Shown here: piece by piece, positions 1 through 5,465 of the stretch | Layout: each line of letters starts with the position of its first letter | How positions within the stretch are numbered: the first letter of the stretch is position 1 | Assembly: GCA_902797105.1 (NCBI GenBank) | Contig: CADBRL010000056.1 | Span: forward strand, 1 to 21,150 | DNA: 21,150 bases | Source: an uncultured Erysipelotrichaceae bacterium | GTDB taxonomy: Bacteria; Bacillota_I; Bacilli_A; RF39; UBA660 | Direction of reading: 5' to 3' | Position numbers and translations under genes: made by a program | The notes under the pieces: generated by a model | Seen by the model: the letters and a program-made list of their open reading frames with translations, nothing else | What the model was told of the DNA's origin: nothing | The model's database searches: none

Positions 1-74
1 CCTTAGGTTTCTGTGAAACAGAAAAGTGTTACCGTGAGGTAACACAGATACTTGAATTTCGTTAGAAATTTAAG
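1..74 (+). ncRNA. Unassigned structured RNA or leader (three tandem hairpins), left end cut
   Basis: Three perfect stem-loops follow each other with almost no gap: 8-13 with 19-24 (6 bp, loop TGAAA), 26-33 with 38-45 (8 bp, GTGA tetraloop of GNRA type), and 51-60 with 65-74 (10 bp including one G-U, loop GTTA). That density of exact pairing in an AT-rich region suggests a folded RNA rather than chance. I compared it by memory with RNase P, tmRNA, 6S and SRP RNAs and could not match it. The 5' part lies outside the window. Strand is assumed from the downstream gene, because hairpins alone do not decide it. Confidence 0.4.
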
Positions 75-135
75 TTATGTTCTGAATAATCATCGTAATA
101 AATGTGCTTTTTTAGAATAAAATTACACTGTGGCG

Positions 136-166
136 TAATAAATTAGTTTGAAAGATTTATTATTTT
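136..166 (+). terminator. Weak AT-only terminator-like hairpin
   Basis: An 8-bp perfect stem (136-143 with 155-162, 11-nt loop) is followed by TTTT. It is composed only of A and T, so it is thermodynamically weak. It could end the structured RNA at the left edge. Confidence 0.25.
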
Positions 167-176
167 AATGTAGTCA

Positions 177-185
177 TGGTATAAA
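177..185 (+). promoter_or_regulatory. Candidate extended -10 promoter for the LysM amidase
   Basis: TGG followed by TATAAA (180-185) forms an extended -10 element about 80 bases before the amidase start. No good -35 lies at 17 bp. TTGAAA at 148-153 is too far away. Confidence 0.35.
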
Positions 186-261
186 ATTATTTAAATTATT
201 AACATAATGTAAATTAATCACTTATTATTATATATTTCATAATATATTTTAGGTGATAAAC

Positions 262-1461
262 ATGGATGAAAGAGCTATAAAAAAGGTGGTTTTGGATAGT
301 GGTCATGGTGGGGAAGATCCAGGTACTATAGCTAATGGAATAACTGAAAAAGATTATACTCTTAAGATTAGTGAATATATTCATAAAAGATTGGATGAAA
401 TGGGTGTGCCCAATAAAATGACTAGAACTAGTGATGTTACTCTGACACCTAGTGAAAGGCCAAAGAAGGTACAAAGTTTTTATGGTAATGGCAATGATGT
501 AATTGTTGTGTCTAATCATATAAATGCAGGTGGTGGTGATGGTGCTGAAATTATTTATGCCCTTAGAAATAATGATACATTTGCTAGAAAAATAGCAAAT
601 GAATTTGAAAATGCTGGTCAAAATGTTAGAAAATATTATCAAAGAAGACTTCCTAGTAATCCTGCGAAAGATTATTATTATATAATGCGCGATACTCCAA
701 ATAATGAAACTGTTATTGTTGAATATGGTTTTGCTGATTCTACAGGTGATGATATTTCTCAACTTAAAAATAATTGGGAAAAATTAGCAGAGGCTGTAAC
801 TAAAGCTATTGTGGAATATGCTGGCGGAAAATATGTTGCTCCGATTGATTCTAATTATTATACTGTTAAAAGTGGTGATAGTTTATGGAGTATTTCTAAA
901 AAATTTGGTATTACTGTTGATGAGCTTAAAAATGCCAATAATTTATCTAGTAATTTGTTAAGTATTGGCCAAAATTTAATTATTCCTGGAAAAGATCTTG
1001 ATGCTATTGGTAAAGAATATGTTGTTAAAAAAGGAGATACTTTATATAGTATAGCTAGAAAATATAATACGAGTGTTGATAACCTTAAATCTATCAACAA
1101 TATTACAACTGATTCACTTGCAATTGGTCAAATAATTAAGTTGCCATCAACAAGTAATGTTGCAAGTGATACATATATTGTAAAAAAGGGAGATAGTTTA
1201 TATAGTATTGCAAGAACTTATAATACAAGTGTCGATAAGTTAAAAGAAATTAATAATTTAACTTCAAATGCTTTGGCTATTGGGCAAGTTCTTAAGCTAC
1301 CGAGCAGTAATGTAAGTGAAAATGTAGTATATACTGTTAAAAAAGGAGATAGTCTTTATAGTATTGCAAGAGAATATGGAACTACTGTTGATGCAATAAA
1401 AAAACTTAATAATATAACATCTAATACTCTTAGTATAGGACAAAAACTATTGTTACCATAA
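262..1461 (+). CDS. N-acetylmuramoyl-L-alanine amidase with four C-terminal LysM domains
   Basis: A peptidoglycan hydrolase predicted to cut the amide bond between muramic acid and the stem peptide. Residues about 8-185 are an Amidase_3 zinc domain: first zinc His at 15 in LDSGHGG, Glu 29, second His in VVSNHINA, and the catalytic-type Glu in VIVEYGF. Four LysM peptidoglycan-binding modules start near residues 200, 253, 305 and 357, the last one ending at the C-terminus. Modules 2-4 share KKGD(S/T)LYSIAR, whereas module 1 is more divergent. I use ATG 262 because AGGTGAT at 251-257 fits it; a GTG at 253 would overlap that ribosome site. The protein (399 aa) has no signal peptide or membrane segment, which is odd for a wall enzyme, so it may act after mother-cell lysis, in the spore context, or through an unseen export route. 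Its stop codon sits inside the terminator. Confidence 0.9.
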   Translation: MDERAIKKVVLDSGHGGEDPGTIANGITEKDYTLKISEYIHKRLDEMGVPNKMTRTSDVTLTPSERPKKVQSFYGNGNDVIVVSNHINAGGGDGAEIIYALRNNDTFARKIANEFENAGQNVRKYYQRRLPSNPAKDYYYIMRDTPNNETVIVEYGFADSTGDDISQLKNNWEKLAEAVTKAIVEYAGGKYVAPIDSNYYTVKSGDSLWSISKKFGITVDELKNANNLSSNLLSIGQNLIIPGKDLDAIGKEYVVKKGDTLYSIARKYNTSVDNLKSINNITTDSLAIGQIIKLPSTSNVASDTYIVKKGDSLYSIARTYNTSVDKLKEINNLTSNALAIGQVLKLPSSNVSENVVYTVKKGDSLYSIAREYGTTVDAIKKLNNITSNTLSIGQKLLLP

Positions 1462-1473
1462 CAATAGTTTTTT
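1443..1473. terminator. Bidirectional terminator between convergent genes
   Basis: A 13-bp perfect stem (1443-1455 with 1459-1471) with a 3-base loop. It has A-rich and T-rich flanks on opposite sides, so it can end both the amidase (+) and the membrane-protein gene (-). The amidase TAA at 1459-1461 is part of the stem. Confidence 0.85.
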
Positions 1474-1507
1474 GATAAATGCTAGATTTTCTGGTGAAAT
1501 TATGCTA

Positions 1508-2149
1508 TTATTTTATTTTTTTCTTTCTATTTAAATTAGGAAAAGCTTTTAGTATTCTTTCGTAAACATATAAGTCATTTTTAATAAATTTAGAAATGGC
1601 TTTTTTTATATCAATCGTTGAGTCTTTCTTGTCTTTGGCAACTAGTTTTATTTTAAATACTATAATTAAAGAAATTACTATGTCTACGATAAAAATTGTG
1701 ATTAAAATTATTGATATTGTAAGTATTACTTTTAAAGAAAAATTATTCATAACATTTATAAGATATGGTGTTACATATTTTATGGCAAGAGCTCCGAGTA
1801 TTGAAAATGGGGTCATTGTTTCAAGACATATTCTACCATTAAGGTTATATTTCATGTTTGTATAATCCCACCACCTTAATTTAAATATTTTTTCCATGAT
1901 ATAGCTAGTGGTATATTCTAGCAAAGAACAAATGAACATTGTTAAAATAAATAATACTATAAAATTATTAGTATAACTTTTTAAAAGAAAATATAAAAGT
2001 AATGAACCAAAGCCATATATTGGACAACATGGACCAAGTAAAAAGCCTCGATTGACAAATTTGTGTTCATTATAAAAACTTAAGATTACTTCCATAAGCC
2101 AACCTAAAAAGGAATAAATAAAAAATAATATAGAATAAGTATAGAACAT
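1508..2149 (-). CDS. CmpB-type putative ABC-transporter permease family membrane protein (PF06541-like)
   Basis: An integral membrane protein of 213 aa with about five hydrophobic segments. The N-terminal region (about residues 5-60) has the FLGWLMEV motif followed by NRGFLLGPCCPIYGFG, which is characteristic of the family annotated as putative ABC-transporter type IV (CmpB). The biochemical role of that family is not established, and no ATPase partner is adjacent. The C-terminus is short, basic and lysine-rich. The start is well set by AGGAGGA at 2154-2160 in the minus direction, about four bases from the ATG. It lies 51 bases downstream of cwlJ on the same strand and converges with the amidase. 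The family assignment is by motif recall. Confidence 0.75.
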   Translation of the reverse strand: MFYTYSILFFIYSFLGWLMEVILSFYNEHKFVNRGFLLGPCCPIYGFGSLLLYFLLKSYTNNFIVLFILTMFICSLLEYTTSYIMEKIFKLRWWDYTNMKYNLNGRICLETMTPFSILGALAIKYVTPYLINVMNNFSLKVILTISIILITIFIVDIVISLIIVFKIKLVAKDKKDSTIDIKKAISKFIKNDLYVYERILKAFPNLNRKKKIK

Positions 2150-2168
2150 AATATCCTCCTTGATACTT

Positions 2169-2176
2169 ATTATACA
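2169..2176 (-). promoter_or_regulatory. Candidate -10 for the CmpB-like gene
   Basis: On the minus strand a perfect TATAAT (2174 down to 2169) is preceded directly by TG. No clear -35 is visible. Its predicted start would leave a very short leader before the AGGAGGA. Confidence 0.35.
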
Positions 2177-2200
2177 TTATTTTAAAAAATATTCTATATT

Positions 2201-2623
2201 TTAATGAATTTTTTTGCAAACTCCAGGGTCGGGATTATAGAAACAATGACTTTTGTAGCTTCCTGCTAGGTCTTGATTATACCAAGTTTGTTTGCATGAT
2301 GCACCTTTTGTAGGTGAGTAAAACCATAAAGCGTTAGTAGCTGGATGGTAGTATTCACCTCGGACTATTCTTTTTGCTAATTGTTTTTCAAGAGTTGTTG
2401 ACTGAGCATTAAAAAGTGAAGATGAAGCCCCAGTAAATTGATTTTTTTGATAAATAACATCACGAATATTGTTTACATTTTTAAAAGTTAAGCAGTCTGC
2501 TAAAACTCTATTGGCCACAACGTTTCCAACCATTAACATTCCAAGGTTTCCTTCGCCGAGTGCCTCAGCCCGCATTATTCTTGCCAGTAAATCAAGTTCT
2601 CGATCTGTATAAGTAAAAAGCAT
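2201..2623 (-). CDS. cwlJ: Spore cortex-lytic cell wall hydrolase, CwlJ type
   Basis: A 140-aa hydrolase of the SleB/CwlJ family (Hydrolase_2), which degrades spore cortex peptidoglycan during germination. Visible hallmarks are the N-terminal DLLARIMRAEALGEG block with the catalytic-type Glu 20, GMLMVGNVVANR (about 28-39), WYNQ and KSHCFYNP near the C-terminus. It is nearly full length compared with Bacillus CwlJ (about 142 aa) and, like CwlJ, has no signal peptide and no N-terminal binding domain. SleB is longer and secreted, so CwlJ is the better match. AGGTGAT lies a few bases before the ATG. No gerQ or other CwlJ partner is seen here. With spo0A in the same window it supports a sporulating ancestry. 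Confidence 0.85.
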   Translation of the reverse strand: MLFTYTDRELDLLARIMRAEALGEGNLGMLMVGNVVANRVLADCLTFKNVNNIRDVIYQKNQFTGASSSLFNAQSTTLEKQLAKRIVRGEYYHPATNALWFYSPTKGASCKQTWYNQDLAGSYKSHCFYNPDPGVCKKIH

Positions 2624-2638
2624 AATATCACCTAATGT

Positions 2639-2667
2639 AGTTTATGAAAAAATAAAAATGTTGTTAA
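2639..2667 (-). promoter_or_regulatory. Candidate promoter for cwlJ
   Basis: Reading the minus strand, TTAACA (2667-2662) is followed after 17 bases by TAAACT (2644-2639). It is a moderate sigma-A match, back to back with the plus-strand promoter at 2677. A sporulation sigma factor would be expected for cwlJ in Bacillus, so this call is tentative. Confidence 0.35.
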
Positions 2668-2676
2668 AATTTTGGG

Positions 2677-2705
2677 TTTACATATAATTATTTTAGTGTT
2701 ATAAT
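2677..2705 (+). promoter_or_regulatory. Strong sigma-A promoter of the unknown 157-aa gene
   Basis: TTTACA (2677-2682), 17-base spacer, perfect TATAAT (2700-2705) with an extended -10 TGT directly before it. Confidence 0.85.
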
Positions 2706-2735
2706 ATTTTTCCATTTTCAGAAAGGGGAATGTAT

Positions 2736-3209
2736 ATGAAAATGAATGATGCAATATTAAATCAATATGTTTTTTTACCAAATGTTGAGTTGTCTTTATT
2801 TATTGATTGTAAGCTTATGGAATTTTATACTTATAAAAAAGCAGCGGAAATTGCTGAACAGGTTTTGATTCAAAATGGATATCCTGGAGTTATTAATATT
2901 TATTTTGGTGATAAAGAAAATGAAATACAAAAACTACTTTGTTTAGCTAAGCTTAGGAGTGTTTCTGTAAATGTTACCATGGATAATGTGAGTGTTACAA
3001 TTGATGATGTAGTTAGAGTTATTGAAGACGTTTATAGAAAAACACTTGCATTAATTACTGATGTAAATTATGATCCTTATAGTGAAATGGGTATAAGTAA
3101 ATGTAGTAAAGAATCTGTTATAGCTGAACTTAATAAAGATGTATCTAGAATAATTGATAGTTTAAAAACGAATGATATTGTGTTACAAAGAAATATGAAG
3201 ATTTCATAA
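2736..3209 (+). CDS. Conserved-looking hypothetical protein, 157 aa
   Basis: I do not recognise this protein. It is soluble, with no signal peptide, no membrane segment and no cysteine pattern. The sequence alternates predicted strands and helices (for example GVINIYFGD, then a helix, then SVSVNVTMDNVSVTIDDVVRVIEDVY) and ends in a helical, lysine-rich tail. The start is chosen at ATG 2736 because AAAGGGG (2722-2728) lies seven bases upstream. ATG 2730 would abut that site, and ATG 2742 is also possible. It is a single-gene unit with a strong promoter and its own terminator, divergent from cwlJ and upstream of the arginine importer. The strong promoter argues for real expression, but context does not reveal a function. 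Confidence 0.7.
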   Translation: MKMNDAILNQYVFLPNVELSLFIDCKLMEFYTYKKAAEIAEQVLIQNGYPGVINIYFGDKENEIQKLLCLAKLRSVSVNVTMDNVSVTIDDVVRVIEDVYRKTLALITDVNYDPYSEMGISKCSKESVIAELNKDVSRIIDSLKTNDIVLQRNMKIS

Positions 3210-3226
3210 AAATATGAAGTCTTTTT
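3198..3226 (+). terminator. Intrinsic terminator overlapping the gene end
   Basis: An 11-bp stem with one G-U (3198-3208 with 3213-3223), AAAA loop, then a T run. The TAA stop of the upstream gene (3207-3209) lies in the stem and loop. Confidence 0.75.
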
Positions 3227-3227
3227 C

Positions 3228-3256
3228 TTTGCAATGAAATAATTTAATGGTATAAT
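3228..3256 (+). promoter_or_regulatory. Promoter of the amino-acid ABC operon
   Basis: TTTGCA (3228-3233), 17-base spacer, TATAAT (3251-3256) preceded by TGG (extended -10). The -35 starts immediately after the preceding terminator's T run. Confidence 0.75.
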
Positions 3257-3277
3257 TAATTAAGATAGAGGTGTTAT

Positions 3278-4000
3278 ATGAAAAAGATAATAATTATTTT
3301 AGTTAGTTTATTTATGGTAACTGGATGTGTGAAAAAGGATGAGAATCAGTTAATTATGGTTACAGAAGCTGGTTTTGCTCCGTATGAATATTATGAAAAT
3401 GGTGAAATTGTTGGTGTTGATGTTGATATTGCTAATGAAATTGCTAAGTATTTAGGTAAAAATTTGGTTGTTAAAGATATCGCTTTTGATTCAATTATTA
3501 ATGAAGTTAAGACTGGTAAAGCTGATTTTGGAGCTGCTGGTATTAGTTATAGTGAGGACAGAGCTAAGAATGTTGATTTTTCTATTAATTATGCTGTTAG
3601 TAAGCAAGTGGTAATTGTAAATAATAATAGTAGTATTACAAATGTAAATAGGATAAGTAATAAAAAAATTGCGGTTCAACTAGGTAGTATTGCTGATACT
3701 TTTGTTACTGAAAGACATAAAAATGCAAATGTTGTAAGACAAAAGAAGTATTTGGCTGCGATTGAAGATTTGAAAACTGGTAAAGTTGATTGTGTTGTTA
3801 TGGATGAACTTCCTGCTAAAGAAATTGTTTCAAAAAATGCTGGTATTAAGATACTTGATGGTAGTTTAACTAATGATTCTTATGGAATGATTGTTAAAAA
3901 AGGCAATAAAGAATTGTTAGATGCAATTAATACTGTGTTACAAAATTTAAAAGATGAAGGTAAAATTGATGAGTTTATTATAAAACATACAGAAAAGTAG
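3278..4000 (+). CDS. Polar amino-acid ABC transporter substrate-binding lipoprotein (probably arginine)
   Basis: The extracytoplasmic binding protein of an ABC importer, family 3 (SBP_bac_3). The N-terminus is a short lipoprotein signal ending in a lipobox, V14-T15-G16-C17, so Cys17 would be lipidated. The mature domain carries the family pattern GFAPYEYYENGEIVGVDVDIA, KTGKADFGAAGIS and SEDRAKNVDFS, where the Arg typically contacts the ligand carboxylate. Length (240 aa) is normal. AGAGGTG lies four bases before the ATG. The permease follows after nine bases. Arginine as substrate is inferred from the adjacent arginine deiminase block; the sequence alone says only polar or basic amino acid. 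Confidence 0.9.
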   Translation: MKKIIIILVSLFMVTGCVKKDENQLIMVTEAGFAPYEYYENGEIVGVDVDIANEIAKYLGKNLVVKDIAFDSIINEVKTGKADFGAAGISYSEDRAKNVDFSINYAVSKQVVIVNNNSSITNVNRISNKKIAVQLGSIADTFVTERHKNANVVRQKKYLAAIEDLKTGKVDCVVMDELPAKEIVSKNAGIKILDGSLTNDSYGMIVKKGNKELLDAINTVLQNLKDEGKIDEFIIKHTEK

Positions 4001-4009
4001 AGGTTTTAA

Positions 4010-4702
4010 ATGTTTAAATATATTTATAATAGTTTTTATGATAGTGTTATTTATGATGACAGATATAAATTTATTTTGGAAGGGTTATTTAATACATTAA
4101 TAATTGCTTTATTTGCTGTTTTTATTGGCTTTATTATTGGAATAATTATTGCTATTATACGTCATAATCATGATACAAATGGTAAACTAAAAGTTCTTAA
4201 TAGAATAGTTGTTTGGTATGTAAATATTGTAAGGGGTACACCAGTTTTACTTCAACTTATGATTATTTATTATGTTATTTTTAAGTCTAGTGATATTAGT
4301 GTTGTTATTGTGGGAATTCTTGCTTTTGGTCTTAATTCTGGGGCTTATGTATCTGAAATTATAAGGTCTGGTTTAAATGCTATAGATAAAGGTCAAATGG
4401 AGGCTGGACTTGCTCTTGGTTTTAATTATGCAAAAACTATGAGGTATATTATTATGCCTCAAGGGGTAAGAAACGTTTTGCCAGCGCTTGGCAATGAATT
4501 TATTACTTTAATTAAAGAAACTTCAACTGGTGCTTATATTGGTATTATGGAACTTACTAAAGCTAGTGATATTATTGCATCAAGAACTTATGATTATTTC
4601 TTTCCTTTAATTATGATTGCTTGTATTTATTTGGTTATTACTTTGGGACTTACTAATCTGGTAAATAAAATGGAGGTGAAACTTTTTAATGCTAAGTGTT
4701 AA
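4010..4702 (+). CDS. Polar amino-acid ABC transporter permease (HisM type)
   Basis: The membrane channel subunit of the importer, 230 aa. Several hydrophobic segments are visible, starting with LIIALFAVFIGFIIGIIIAII (about residues 30-50). The cytoplasmic EAA loop that docks to the ATPase is clear: EAGLALGFNYAKTMRYIIMPQ. NIVRGTPVLLQL is the typical family motif before it. Only one permease gene is present, so it probably forms a homodimer. AGAGG precedes the ATG. Its last 14 bases overlap the ATPase gene, whose ribosome site GGAGGTGA lies inside this gene, suggesting translational coupling. Confidence 0.92.
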   Translation: MFKYIYNSFYDSVIYDDRYKFILEGLFNTLIIALFAVFIGFIIGIIIAIIRHNHDTNGKLKVLNRIVVWYVNIVRGTPVLLQLMIIYYVIFKSSDISVVIVGILAFGLNSGAYVSEIIRSGLNAIDKGQMEAGLALGFNYAKTMRYIIMPQGVRNVLPALGNEFITLIKETSTGAYIGIMELTKASDIIASRTYDYFFPLIMIACIYLVITLGLTNLVNKMEVKLFNAKC

Positions 4703-5411
4703 ACATTTAAAGAAAAAATTTGGTAAAATAAATGTATTAAAAGATATAAGTTTTGATGTAGAAAAAGGAGATATTTTAGCAATTGTTGGGCCTTCAGGAA
4801 GTGGAAAAAGTACTCTGCTTAGATGTTTAAATATGTTAGAGGTGCCTACAAGTGGAAAAATTATATTTGAAGGCGTTAATCTTACAAGTAAAGATGCTAA
4901 TTTACCTTTAGTAAGAGAAAAAATGGGAATGGTGTTTCAACAATTTAATTTATTTGATCATTTAACTGTTATGGAAAATCTTACTTTAGCTCCGATTAAA
5001 CTTAAAGTTATGGGAGAAGGGAATGCAAAGAGAAAAGCAATAGAGCTTTTAAAAATGATTGATTTATATGATAAAATGGATAGCTATCCAAGTTCTTTAT
5101 CCGGGGGACAAAAACAAAGAATTGCCATTATTAGGACACTTATGATGGAGCCAGATATAATTTTATTTGATGAACCTACGAGTGCACTAGATCCTTTGAT
5201 GGTTGGTGAAGTTTTAGATTTAATAAAAAGACTTGCAAATAGTAATAAAACTATGATTATTGTATCTCATGAGATAAATTTTGTTAGGAATATTGCAAGT
5301 AAAGTGTTATTTTTAGATGAAGGAAAAGTGCAGTTTTATGGAAGTAATAAAGAATTTTTTACAAGTAAAAATAAATATATAAAAGAATTTTTAGATAAAG
5401 TTAATAATTGA
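4689..5411 (+). CDS. Polar amino-acid ABC transporter ATPase (GlnQ/ArtM type)
   Basis: The ATP-hydrolysing subunit of the importer, 240 aa. Walker A is GPSGSGKST (about residues 34-42), the Q-loop is VFQQFNLF, the ABC signature is LSGGQKQRIAI, Walker B is IILFDEPTSALDP and the switch His is in VSHEINF. The start is ATG 4689, ten bases after GGAGGTGA. The gene ends in TGA, useful evidence for the standard code. The next promoter's -35 begins one base after the stop and there is no terminator, so transcripts from this operon could run into the deiminase gene. Confidence 0.95.
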   Translation: MLSVKHLKKKFGKINVLKDISFDVEKGDILAIVGPSGSGKSTLLRCLNMLEVPTSGKIIFEGVNLTSKDANLPLVREKMGMVFQQFNLFDHLTVMENLTLAPIKLKVMGEGNAKRKAIELLKMIDLYDKMDSYPSSLSGGQKQRIAIIRTLMMEPDIILFDEPTSALDPLMVGEVLDLIKRLANSNKTMIIVSHEINFVRNIASKVLFLDEGKVQFYGSNKEFFTSKNKYIKEFLDKVNN

Positions 5412-5440
5412 TTGAAAATATAAAAGTTGTTTGTTATAAT
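5412..5440 (+). promoter_or_regulatory. Strong promoter of the arginine deiminase operon
   Basis: TTGAAA (5412-5417), exactly 17 bases, TATAAT (5435-5440) preceded by TGT (extended -10). It starts directly after the ABC ATPase stop codon. No convincing ArgR box was seen around it. Confidence 0.85.
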
Positions 5441-5465
5441 TAATTTAGAATAAGGAGAGGATTAA

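Noticed and set aside
3..65. Short open frame at the left edge ending at TAG 63-65, possibly a gene tail
   Set aside because: Every part of it is inside the perfect hairpins, so RNA structure explains it better. Left flank is needed to be sure.
214..762. Long minus-strand ORF (182 aa) opposite the amidase
   Set aside because: It is a shadow of the amidase gene: low-complexity I/S/T/F composition from reversed AT-rich codons, no ribosome site.
4689..5411. Mycoplasma-type genetic code (TGA as Trp)
   Set aside because: TGA ends the ABC ATPase at the normal length, and all tryptophans in the conserved proteins use TGG.
5400..5465. ArgR operator in front of the arginine operon
   Set aside because: No convincing ARG-box palindrome is visible; the region is simply AT-rich.
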